The notes below the pieces were generated by a model that worked only from the letters and a program-made list of their open reading frames with translations, ran no database searches and was not told the origin of the DNA. From the NCBI GenBank assembly GCA_026396425.1, contig JAPLWU010000097.1, positions 1 to 16,170 on the forward strand: 16,170 nt of DNA, written 5' to 3'. This DNA is from Microcaldota archaeon. GTDB lineage: Archaea; Micrarchaeota; Micrarchaeia; Burarchaeales; JAKAKT01. The position numbers and the translations under genes are program-made. Each line of letters starts with the position of its first letter. Position 1 is the stretch's first letter. Shown piece by piece: positions 1 to 6,519 of the stretch.

Positions 1-910
1 TTGTGAGGTCGCTGACGCCCATGCCGATTCCTTTTGATTTTGAGTATTTCTTGCCTTGCAGGAGGACGAAGCCGAACTTGTACGGGATGGGTGGTTGTTT
101 GTTGAGGAGTTCCTCGTGGACTGCCACTACCGTGTCCCACGAACCGCCGCGAGTGTGGTGGTCGACACCCGCTCCCTCGACCGAGCTCGGGCCGAAAATC
201 TGCATCCATGAGGGCCAGTGAAGCCGCCATGTGAGCTTGTATTTGTGGTTGGATATTTTATTCGAGCCCGCATGGCCGCAGCCCTTGGTGTAGCCGACAT
301 CCCTGTCGTCCACGTAGGAGTAGGTGTTTTCGTCAAATTCCGTCACCCTTGTTGTGGCGATTCTGCCGCAGTTTTCGCAAATAGGCATAACGGGGTTCCA
401 CCAGTCCGGGAGGGAATCGCGGAGCGAGGTGCGAGCGACAATCCCGGCGGATTTTGAGGACTCGCGCAAGTACAGGCGAGCGTAGTCGTCGAAAAGCCCC
501 TGTTTGTATAGTTCGTTGATTTTTTTTATTTCCGGGTGGATGCCGAATTTTTCTCCAATCCCGCGCGCCTCCTCCAAAAAGTATTCCCCGAAGGAGTTTG
601 TTTTTTCGTATGGGTCGGGCACGTCGCAAAGCGGCTTCCCCAGGTGCGGGGCAAGCAGTCCTATGTATTGTTGCATGGAGGTCGGGACCGAATCAAACGC
701 ATCGAGGATGTCCGCGAAGAATATGAAGCGCGTCTTGTGGCCCTGGTTCGCCAGATACCTGCCAATTGCGTGCGGGAACAGCATCTCGCACAGCGTGCCC
801 ATGTGGAAGGGCCCGCTTGTGGTCATGCCTGCGGTCACTAGGAAGGGAGGCTTGCGCTCATCGACTATGCGCTGCGCGAGGAGTTCCATCCAGTGCTTCG
901 ATTCAATCAT
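1..910 (-). CDS. lysS: Lysyl-tRNA synthetase, class I (5' part, cut by window edge)
   Basis: Charges tRNA-Lys with lysine in the cytosol. This is the class I (Rossmann-fold) enzyme typical of many archaea. The first 303 residues are present, starting MIESKHWMELLAQ. The HIGH-type signature is SGPFHMGT (residues 32-39) and the KMSKS-type loop is KKYSKSKGIGMG (287-298). A cysteine pair CENC (178-181) with GCGH (210-213) looks like the zinc-binding insertion of this family. The start is the ATG whose complement is at 908-910, preceded on the minus strand by AAAGGATTC. The upstream unknown gene ends 57 bp before it in the same direction, so the two may be co-transcribed. The C-terminal anticodon-binding part lies beyond position 1. 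I recognise the family with high confidence. Confidence 0.95.
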   Translation of the reverse strand, partial: MIESKHWMELLAQRIVDERKPPFLVTAGMTTSGPFHMGTLCEMLFPHAIGRYLANQGHKTRFIFFADILDAFDSVPTSMQQYIGLLAPHLGKPLCDVPDPYEKTNSFGEYFLEEARGIGEKFGIHPEIKKINELYKQGLFDDYARLYLRESSKSAGIVARTSLRDSLPDWWNPVMPICENCGRIATTRVTEFDENTYSYVDDRDVGYTKGCGHAGSNKISNHKYKLTWRLHWPSWMQIFGPSSVEGAGVDHHTRGGSWDTVVAVHEELLNKQPPIPYKFGFVLLQGKKYSKSKGIGMGVSDLT

Positions 911-967
911 ATGAATCCTTTTTTGTTTGTTTTTGGTGCCCTTGTTTGCTTTTGTTTGTTTATTTAA

Positions 968-1960
968 TTATTTGTTTTTGATGCTTTCGGCGACTTTCTG
1001 CGCGGCATCCCGGTCCATGCGGGCCCTTAAGTTTATCGTCTCGGACAATTGGTTGACAAGTACGTATGGCGGCTTTCGGCCGCCCTCCAGCAGCCTTGGG
1101 GGGAGGGGTACGAACCGCAGGTAGTTCACCGTCGTCTGCAGCAGTTTTTGGTCGTTGTTCAATAATGCAAGCTCGATTTCGCCCGTGGTGGGCAACACCC
1201 CCCTGAGGGCCGCGGGCGAGGCCTGGAGGTAATTATGGTAGTTTTGTTTCACCCTGAGAAGGGATGTTTTGAATTGCAACTCCTGCCCGGCCAGCGCAAT
1301 TAACGGTATTTGTTTTTTTCTTCGGAGTTTGGGCTGAATGCGCAGGAACGACGCCGTCGCGGATGTTGAAAAGGAGAGCCATGTGTTTTTTGAGAATTTC
1401 CTGTAGGCACCGGTGATTGGGTGTGAGAGTGTTTTGTGGAGCGGCGAGCCGGTTATAATGTATGGGGAACCCGTGACAACTGTGGGTAGCATTGAATTTC
1501 TCAGTTCCCTGCGCGCCGCCCATTGGACCAGCCCAACTGCGCGGGAGATGTGTTGGGCCGCCGCCTCCACGTCTCCTTTGTGGATGGCCTGGGCGATTAG
1601 CAGGTTGTTTAGTATGTGTTTTGTGTCCGTTAGTTCCTTGTGGAGGAGGAGGTTAGTGTAGTTTCTCAAATACCTGAAGTTTTGCCCGGACCACCTTGAA
1701 AGAACGCGGGCCAGTTTTTGTCTCGCCCCACGTGAGGCGTATTGCATGAATGCACGGACCTGTCCTTTTGAAGGAGAGGAGGGGAATTTGCGGAGCGCCG
1801 CGAGTTTTGCCGAGTAGTAGAGTGTTATATCCGGGGTGTTTTTTTCGTCAATGTGTACTTGTGGCGCTCCCCAGTCGACGTTTGGCCCGCCAGCGGCCTC
1901 TTGTTGCGAGTCAAGCCAACGGACAACCCTGCCAAGCTGGGTGGGGGAAGCGGCAGCCAT
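968..1960 (-). CDS. Hypothetical basic protein, 330 aa
   Basis: I do not recognise this gene. The 330-residue product starts MAAASPTQLGRVVRW and is rich in Arg, Lys, Leu, Ala and Gln with few acidic residues, so it should be strongly basic. No signal peptide or convincing membrane segment is visible. Long stretches look helical, for example residues about 65-150. A middle part (about 155-205) is rich in Ser, Thr and Pro. Codon use is GC-rich like its neighbours, the frame is open for nearly 1 kb, and it is followed at 57 bp by lysS in the same direction, which supports a real gene. The start ATG (complement of 1958-1960) faces the divergent PRC-barrel gene across a short AT-rich promoter region. 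A nucleic-acid-binding role would fit the charge but is only a guess. Confidence 0.7.
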   Translation of the reverse strand: MAAASPTQLGRVVRWLDSQQEAAGGPNVDWGAPQVHIDEKNTPDITLYYSAKLAALRKFPSSPSKGQVRAFMQYASRGARQKLARVLSRWSGQNFRYLRNYTNLLLHKELTDTKHILNNLLIAQAIHKGDVEAAAQHISRAVGLVQWAARRELRNSMLPTVVTGSPYIITGSPLHKTLSHPITGAYRKFSKNTWLSFSTSATASFLRIQPKLRRKKQIPLIALAGQELQFKTSLLRVKQNYHNYLQASPAALRGVLPTTGEIELALLNNDQKLLQTTVNYLRFVPLPPRLLEGGRKPPYVLVNQLSETINLRARMDRDAAQKVAESIKNK

Positions 1961-1979
1961 AAATGTAAGTGTGTAGATA

Positions 1980-2006
1980 AGTTTTTAAATAATACAAAAA
2001 ATATAC
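1980..2006. promoter_or_regulatory. Divergent AT-rich promoter (TATA-like TTTTTAAATAAT)
   Basis: The only AT-rich block between the two divergent genes contains TTTTTAAATAAT. Its TTTAAA core is palindromic, so it could serve as a TATA box in either direction. For the plus-strand PRC-barrel gene the expected transcription start, about 25 bp downstream, falls close to 2012, giving a very short leader. Confidence 0.5.
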
Positions 2007-2020
2007 ACCTGGTGATCAGT

Positions 2021-2323
2021 ATGGGCACGAGAATATCGCGGTTGTATGGCATGGACATCTATACCGACGGAGGCCGGTTCCTCGGCAAGGTGCAGGACAT
2101 GATACTTGACCTCGAGAAGGGAGAGGTCGTCAGAGTGGCAATGGAGCCCCTCGGCGCTGTTTCGAGAGAGGAAGCAAGGCGCATCCTGCGCGAGGGCAGC
2201 ATACTCTACAAGAACGTGAAGTCTGTCGAGGACGTTGTTGTGGTCGCAAAGGGCGGCACGGGCAATTCGCCTCCGATGGAGGACTTCAGCGCAAGGGAAG
2301 GCATCGGCTTCAGCAGGAGATAG
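2021..2323 (+). CDS. PRC-barrel domain protein, 100 aa
   Basis: Small PRC-barrel protein. Residues 1-80 (MGTRISRLYGMDIYT, then GRFLGKVQDMILDLEKGEVV) show the usual pattern of short beta strands with a conserved G-x-x-L-G-K-V-x-D motif, followed by a 20-residue tail rich in Gly and Ser. Archaeal proteins of this size and fold include partners of the SepF/FtsZ division machinery (the CdpB type in haloarchaea) and proteins of unknown role, so a link with cell division is possible but not shown here. The ATG at 2021 is preferred because GGTGATC (2011-2017) matches the 3' end of 16S rRNA. An in-frame GTG sits inside that motif at 2012. A U-rich stretch follows the stop codon. Confidence 0.85.
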   Translation: MGTRISRLYGMDIYTDGGRFLGKVQDMILDLEKGEVVRVAMEPLGAVSREEARRILREGSILYKNVKSVEDVVVVAKGGTGNSPPMEDFSAREGIGFSRR

Positions 2324-2336
2324 ACCCCGCACTTCC

Positions 2337-2480
2337 GCTATTTTTGTTTTTCTTTTGCTGTTTGTTTTGCAGCTGGCCCTGTTTTTGCTTTTTTTGTTGT
2401 TTTGCCTCGTGGTCGGTTCTTGTTTTGTGGGGGTTGGCCGTTGTTCGGTTTTTGGCTCTTGGTTTGTTTTGCCTTTGTTC
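2337..2480 (+). terminator. T/G-rich tract after the PRC-barrel gene, likely U-run terminator
   Basis: Directly after the stop codon come repeated T runs (TTTTTGTTTTTC, later CTTTTTTTG). Archaeal transcription commonly ends at such U-runs without a hairpin. The tract is extreme for about 145 bp: nearly all T and G with C, and only a handful of A. No ORF on either strand here looks real. Confidence 0.45.
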
Positions 2481-2485
2481 GCAGG

Positions 2486-2722
2486 CTAGTTGAGCTTTTT
2501 CAACCATTGTATCTTCGCCTTGAAAACGGTTGACTTTGACTTCCAAGCACGAAAGAAGGCATCTGCTTCCTTTTCAAGTGTTTCTGGGATATAAAGAACT
2601 GATTTCGTCTTCCAAGGCGACGAAGAGAGGCCTGAATTCGCTAATTGGTAGTAGAAACGCCTTTTTATCGTATTATAGGATTCTCCTTTTCTTACTTTCA
2701 AATCGAACATATATAATAACAT
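2486..2722 (-). CDS. Small hypothetical protein, 78 aa (possible ferredoxin-like, Cas2/VapD-type fold)
   Basis: The product starts MLLYMFDLKVRKGESYNTIK (an alternative ATG at residue 5 gives MFDLKV). It reads like a compact folded protein: a hydrophobic strand (LLYMFDLKV), a helix (NTIKRRFYYQLANSG), a strand (KTKSVLYIP), a helix (EKEADAFFRAW) and a final strand (TVFKAKIQWLKKL). The strand-helix-strand order and short strand ending in Asp recall Cas2/VapD-like ferredoxin folds, but I see no neighbouring cas gene or CRISPR array and cannot assign a function. Codon use is clearly more AT-rich than in flanking genes, which may mean transfer. The upstream DNA is an AT-rich array of repeated TAACTA boxes, which supports expression from the minus strand. 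Confidence 0.55.
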   Translation of the reverse strand: MLLYMFDLKVRKGESYNTIKRRFYYQLANSGLSSSPWKTKSVLYIPETLEKEADAFFRAWKSKSTVFKAKIQWLKKLN

Positions 2723-2743
2723 AATGTAACTATAGTTACATTA
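2722..2743. promoter_or_regulatory. Perfect 22-bp palindrome at the start of the small ORF
   Basis: A perfect inverted repeat with 11-base arms (TAATGTAACTA and its complement) and no spacer. It touches the first base of the minus-strand start codon at 2720-2722. Its position and symmetry are those expected of an operator bound by a dimeric repressor. Confidence 0.55.
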
Positions 2744-2775
2744 ACTATTTAACTTTAACTATCTACTTTAACTAT
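2741..2775. repeat. Three direct copies of TTAACTAT next to the palindrome
   Basis: TTAACTAT begins at 2741, 2755 and 2768, spaced 14 and 13 bp. The same TAACTAT box is also present in both halves of the adjoining 22-bp palindrome. Together they form an iterated array of about five half-sites immediately upstream of the 78-residue ORF. Confidence 0.6.
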
Positions 2776-2907
2776 TTTTCAATTCGTATCTACTCTCTAC
2801 TTTCTCCCAAACCAAACACCCCAACCCAACCACCAACACACACCTGCCCCCCAATCAATACCGGAAGTGCGCCCCCCCCCAACAAACAACGGCGCGACAA
2901 CACACCC
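2776..2907. other. G-depleted A/C-rich intergenic stretch
   Basis: No gene is visible. The plus strand is almost free of G from about 2741 to 2860 and rich in A, C and CCC runs, including a run of ten C near 2871-2880. It separates the small minus-strand ORF from the thermosome promoter. Confidence 0.5.
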
Positions 2908-2920
2908 TATTTAAATATTT
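2908..2920 (+). promoter_or_regulatory. Thermosome TATA box
   Basis: TATTTAAATATTT preceded by CACCC, a good archaeal TATA element. It predicts transcription starting near 2940 and a leader of roughly 80 nt before the thermosome start codon. Confidence 0.6.
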
Positions 2921-2951
2921 CCGTATACACCCATATCCAGTGGAATTCCAT

Positions 2952-2999
2952 ATGTCAAAAACCCAAGCTAGACGTGGTTATCGAAAAACCAAATACTAA
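2952..2999 (+). CDS. Upstream mini-ORF (15 aa) in the thermosome leader
   Basis: An ATG just after the predicted transcription start opens a 15-codon frame, MSKTQARRGYRKTKY, closed by TAA 24 nt before the thermosome ATG. The peptide is strongly basic (seven Lys/Arg). It lacks a clear Shine-Dalgarno site, so translation would have to be leaderless-like. It could be a regulatory upstream ORF or chance. Confidence 0.25.
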   Translation: MSKTQARRGYRKTKY

Positions 3000-3023
3000 A
3001 CGAAAAGGATGAGGTGGTATGAA

Positions 3024-4679
3024 ATGTCACAGGTACAGATGGGCGGCCAGCAATACCTGGTTCTCCCGGAGGGTTCGTCCCGGCTCCTGGGCCGAGACGC
3101 GCAGAGGACAAACATCGCCGTCGCGTTTGCTGTCGCGAACGCCATAAGGACGACGCTCGGCCCGCGCGGCATGGACAAGATGCTCGTGAGCGAGCTCGGC
3201 GACATAGTCATAACGAACGACGGTGCGACAATCCTGGGTGAGATGAACGTCGAGCATCCGGCCGCGAAGATAATGGTCGAGATTGCGAAGACGCAGGACA
3301 AGGAAGTCGGCGACGGCACGACAACAGCGGTCATGCTTGCCGGCGAGCTGCTCAAGCGGGCAGGCGAGCTTCTGGACCAGAACGTGCACGCGAGTACAAT
3401 CATAAATGGCTACAAAAAAGCCGCTATGAAAGCCACGGAATATCTCGACGAGGTCAGCTATCCCGTGAAACTCGAGGACACGGAAACCCTCGAGAAAATC
3501 GCGTCCATCTCAATGGGCTCGAAAACCGTCGGGGTGGGCAACTCCAAGGACGACCTCGCCAAACTCGTTGTGAGGGCGGTGAGGCAGGTTGCCGAGAAGA
3601 AGGATGGCAAGGTCATCGTTGACAACGACTTCATAAAAATCGAGAAGAAGGAGGGCGGCGCCATCAGCGACACCGAATTCATAAACGGCGTGTTAATCGA
3701 CAAGGAAATCGTGCACTCCAACATGCCGAAGAAAATCGAGAACGCGAAGATTGTGCTGCTCGACTCGGCCCTCGAAATAGAGAAGACGGAGACGGACGCC
3801 AAAATCGAAATAACTTCACCAACCCAAATGGGCGAGTACCTCGCGCAGGAGGAGAAGATGCTTAGGGACATGGTCGACAAGGTCGCCAAGAGTGGCGCCA
3901 ACGTCGTGTTCTGCCAGAAGGGCATTGATGATGTCGCGCAGCACTTCCTCGCGAAGAAGGGGATCGCGGCGGTCAGGCGAGTCAAGAAGAGCGATATGGA
4001 CAAACTCGCAAAAGCCACAGGAGCTAAAGTTGCCACGAGTCTCGACGACATCACGGCCACCGACCTCGGATATGCGGGCACCGTCATCGAAAAGAAGATT
4101 GCCGGCGAACAAATGGTCTTCGTCGAGAAGTGCAAGGACCCGAAGAGCGTCACCATTTTCGTGCGCGCGGGTACCGAGCACGTCGTATCCGAAGGCGAGC
4201 GCGCACTCAGGGACGGCCTGGGCGCCGTTACGAGTGCCGTTGAAGTGGGCAAATACGTCCTCGGAGGCGGCAGCACCGAGATGGAACTGGCCCAAAACCT
4301 AAGGAGGTTCGCGACCGAGATAGGCGGCAGGGAGCAACTTGCCATCCAGGCGTTTGCGGATGCCATTGAAGTCGTGCCGAAGACGCTTGCAGAAAGCGCA
4401 GGTATGGACTCAATCGACGCCCTCGTGCTCCTGAGGAGCAAGCACAAGAAGCCGGATGGCAGGGCCTATGGGATCAACGTCTACACGGCCATGGTTGAGG
4501 ACATGAAGGCGCTCGGCGTCATTGAGCCACTCAAGGTCAAGAAGCAGGCCATAGCAAGCGCGAGCGAGGCGGCGGAGATGCTGTTGCGCATCGACGATAT
4601 GATAAGCGCAAGGTCTCGCCCAGCGCCTTCCGGCGGTCCGGGCGGCATGGGTGGAATGGGCGGCATGGACATGGATTGA
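3024..4679 (+). CDS. Thermosome subunit (group II chaperonin)
   Basis: ATP-driven protein-folding chamber of the cytosol, homologous to eukaryotic CCT. The product of 551 residues is full length. Nucleotide-binding motifs are TLGPRGMDK (44-52), NDGAT (65-69) and GDGTTT (96-101). The tail is the typical Gly-Gly-Met repeat ending GGMDMD. I place the start at ATG 3024 rather than the in-frame ATG at 3009, because GAGGTGGT (3011-3018) forms a good Shine-Dalgarno site 5 nt before it and the protein then begins MSQVQMGGQQYLVLP as in relatives. It has its own promoter (TATA at 2908-2920). The gene stands alone between a minus-strand small ORF and the convergent nadC-like gene. Such genes are commonly heat-induced, but no specific heat-shock operator is evident. 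Confidence 0.97.
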   Translation: MSQVQMGGQQYLVLPEGSSRLLGRDAQRTNIAVAFAVANAIRTTLGPRGMDKMLVSELGDIVITNDGATILGEMNVEHPAAKIMVEIAKTQDKEVGDGTTTAVMLAGELLKRAGELLDQNVHASTIINGYKKAAMKATEYLDEVSYPVKLEDTETLEKIASISMGSKTVGVGNSKDDLAKLVVRAVRQVAEKKDGKVIVDNDFIKIEKKEGGAISDTEFINGVLIDKEIVHSNMPKKIENAKIVLLDSALEIEKTETDAKIEITSPTQMGEYLAQEEKMLRDMVDKVAKSGANVVFCQKGIDDVAQHFLAKKGIAAVRRVKKSDMDKLAKATGAKVATSLDDITATDLGYAGTVIEKKIAGEQMVFVEKCKDPKSVTIFVRAGTEHVVSEGERALRDGLGAVTSAVEVGKYVLGGGSTEMELAQNLRRFATEIGGREQLAIQAFADAIEVVPKTLAESAGMDSIDALVLLRSKHKKPDGRAYGINVYTAMVEDMKALGVIEPLKVKKQAIASASEAAEMLLRIDDMISARSRPAPSGGPGGMGGMGGMDMD

Positions 4680-4699
4680 GCAGAAACCAACCCCCCAAC

Positions 4700-4885
4700 C
4701 CGTCTTCTTTTGCTTTCTTTTCTTCTTTTGTTTTTTACTTTCTTTCTATTTTTTCCTTTTGTCTTCCTTTATTTTTTTACTTTCTTTCTGTTTTCCCTTT
4801 TTCCTTCCGCTTTCTATCTGCTTTCCGTTTTCTTGGTTTTTCTTCCTTTATTTTTCACTTTCCTTCTCTTCCCCCGTTCTCTTAG
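4700..4885 (+). terminator. Polypyrimidine tract between the convergent thermosome and nadC-like genes
   Basis: About 185 bp of almost pure C and T on the plus strand, with many T4-T7 runs. It can supply U-rich terminators for the thermosome transcript. On the minus strand it is polypurine and encodes the last, Lys/Arg-rich codons of the nadC-like gene. Plus-strand ORFs here are composition artefacts. Confidence 0.5.
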
Positions 4886-5758
4886 TTCCGCTTTTTTTAT
4901 TTCAAACCTGAAGCCCAGCGGCCGCGCCCAGTAAAAACAACTCACCGAGGCGACGTCCGCCCCAGCTCTGCGGAGCCGAGGCAAATCACCAACACCAACC
5001 CCGCCCGAAATCTCGACCAAAATTCCCTGATTCGCGGCTTTCGCCATGCGAATCGCCCCAACCAGCTTTCTTTCTGGGAAATTGTCAAACATAACCGCAT
5101 CCGCGCCGGCCCTCGCAGCGGCAACGGCCCGGCCAACCGTCTCGGCTTCAATGATAACTGGCTTCGAACCCCCTCCCGCCCGCCTGATTGCTTCGGTAAT
5201 GACTCGCGCATCCGGCTTTCGCCTGCCCATCACACACGCGAGGGCCGTGAGATGCTCTTTTTTTATCAAAAACCCGTCGCCAAGCGCCGTCCTGTGCGAG
5301 AGCCCGCCGCCAACCTCAAGCGCCCGCTTCTCCATGAACCTCGAGCCGGGGTGCGTCTTCCGCGTTCCGGCCACGAATCGCGGGACGCCTGCCTTTCGGA
5401 CCACAGTGGCAATTCCGCTCATATACGACAAGACGTCCAGCGCAGTTCTTATCCTGCCGAAAACAAAACCCGCCTCGCCGGAAACACGGGCGACAACCTC
5501 ATCCCTGCGTATGCCGGCGCCCTCCCTCTTTCTGAAAACAACCGCCCGGTTCAGGACTGCTTCTGCTTCGGCTACGCCGGCAAGCGTCCCATCCCGCTCA
5601 CAACAAATCTCCCCGGCAACAATAACTCCCTTTCCAACAACCCTCGCGGTTGTGATGTCCCCGCCCCGCAAATCCTCTTTCAGGGCGCGCAATGCCTCCA
5701 GTTTCGAGCCTGCTAAAAGCCGCATTCCCCGCCAATAAAGCTTCTTCTTGTCAGCCAA
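4814..5758 (-). CDS. nadC: Nicotinate-nucleotide pyrophosphorylase (quinolinate phosphoribosyltransferase) family
   Basis: The family converts quinolinate and PRPP to nicotinate mononucleotide in NAD synthesis. Visible motifs are GGDITT (33-38), TRKTHPGSR, GGGLSHRTALGDGFLIKKEH, IIEAET, DAVMFDNF and VEISGGV, covering the usual PRPP- and quinolinate-binding Arg, His, Lys, Glu and Asp positions. Two spots differ from the common pattern: KKEH where KDNH is usual, and SVSCFYW where a GALTHS-like motif is usual. ModD-type paralogues should therefore be considered. The last roughly 30 residues are a Lys/Arg-rich tail encoded by a polypurine tract and absent from typical family members. The predicted start is TTG (complement of 5756-5758). 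An internal ATG at residue 12 is possible. DUF92 lies 4 bp upstream in the same operon. Confidence 0.8.
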   Translation of the reverse strand: MADKKKLYWRGMRLLAGSKLEALRALKEDLRGGDITTARVVGKGVIVAGEICCERDGTLAGVAEAEAVLNRAVVFRKREGAGIRRDEVVARVSGEAGFVFGRIRTALDVLSYMSGIATVVRKAGVPRFVAGTRKTHPGSRFMEKRALEVGGGLSHRTALGDGFLIKKEHLTALACVMGRRKPDARVITEAIRRAGGGSKPVIIEAETVGRAVAAARAGADAVMFDNFPERKLVGAIRMAKAANQGILVEISGGVGVGDLPRLRRAGADVASVSCFYWARPLGFRFEIKKAELRERGKRRKVKNKGRKTKKTESR

Positions 5759-5762
5759 ATGC

Positions 5763-6407
5763 TCATCCCGCGAAAATCAAATAATAGCCCAGGACCGCGC
5801 CGGCGACCGAGCAGACGATATTGGTCGTCATCTTGTTTCCAATCCCGCGCTCCTCAAACACGCCCAACAAACTATCGACAAAACTGCCGCTGAAGCCGAC
5901 CGCGGCCACGGCCAGGACGCCCCAGAAATCAAACACGCCCGGGAAGAGGAAGAAACAGGCCGCGCCTATCAACGCGGCGCCATCGAAGGAGGCGAGCAGG
6001 CCAAGCAGGCTCACCGCCCCGGACTCGCCGCGTTTTGCCTTTCCGAAGCCCGCGAGGGAGCGCGGCTCCCCGCCAAGAACGCCAATCTCGGAAGCAAACT
6101 TGTCCGCGGTTATGGCTGCGACTGCCCCGATATACGCCCCGGCCCAGTGCGGTCCGGGCCCGAATAACGCGCAGAAGGCGGGCACAAGGCCGTTCGCGAG
6201 AACGTTCTCCCAACCCCGTTCGTATTCATAAAGCCCCGCGCCCCTCTTCATGTCCCCGGCGTATCTTGTTGCCGCGACGCTTGCAATAAGGAACACAATC
6301 ACAAGTGCGAGATAAGGCAGTCCATAGACCCCGCCGAAGTAAAACACAGTAAGGCCGATGGCGATGGCGAGCACGGCCCCAATTACGTCGAGCAGCAGGA
6401 ATTTCAA
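5763..6407 (-). CDS. DUF92 family integral membrane protein
   Basis: The 214-residue product is mostly hydrophobic, with about six membrane segments. The family signature is visible in the middle: AAITADKFASEIGVLGG, then PRSLAGFGKAKRGESGAVSLLGLLASF, and near the end GFSGSFVDSLLGVFEERG and NKMTTNIVCSVAGA. DUF92 includes TMEM19 and the plant/cyanobacterial phytyl-phosphate kinase VTE6, so a prenyl-phosphate kinase activity is a reasonable but untested idea. It would fit a locus rich in isoprenoid genes. The start is TTG (complement of 6405-6407), with AGTGAT just upstream as a partial Shine-Dalgarno site. The stop codon is 4 bp before the nadC-like start, so the two are translated from one message. 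Confidence 0.85.
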   Translation of the reverse strand: MKFLLLDVIGAVLAIAIGLTVFYFGGVYGLPYLALVIVFLIASVAATRYAGDMKRGAGLYEYERGWENVLANGLVPAFCALFGPGPHWAGAYIGAVAAITADKFASEIGVLGGEPRSLAGFGKAKRGESGAVSLLGLLASFDGAALIGAACFFLFPGVFDFWGVLAVAAVGFSGSFVDSLLGVFEERGIGNKMTTNIVCSVAGAVLGYYLIFAG

Positions 6408-6519
6408 GCAATCACTTCGCTAAATAACCTACAAACCCCACGCCATACAAACCATATCCCGCGAACCACGTATTTTCGCTACTTCACTATACTACAACTA
6501 CAATAACCCACGTTGTGCG

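Noticed and set aside
2741..2775. CRISPR-like array near the Cas2-like small ORF
   Set aside because: The repeats are only 8 bp with 5-6 bp spacers, far too short for CRISPR; a regulator-binding array fits better.
2942..2954. GGAATTCCATATG, identical to a common cloning primer end
   Set aside because: The flanking sequence is continuous native DNA with a sensible promoter and leader, so I treat it as coincidence.
3458..4447. Long minus-strand ORF inside the thermosome gene (329 codons)
   Set aside because: Antisense shadow of a GC-rich gene. The product is Ser/Thr/Leu-rich without family features, while the plus strand encodes a clear chaperonin.
4651..4934. Phe/Leu/Ser-rich ORFs after the thermosome that look like membrane proteins
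   Set aside because: They arise from the polypyrimidine tract in three overlapping frames at once and have no separate start signals.
5046..5738. 230-codon plus-strand ORF over the nadC-like gene
   Set aside because: The minus strand carries the family motifs; the plus-strand product is Ala/Pro/Ser-rich shadow sequence.
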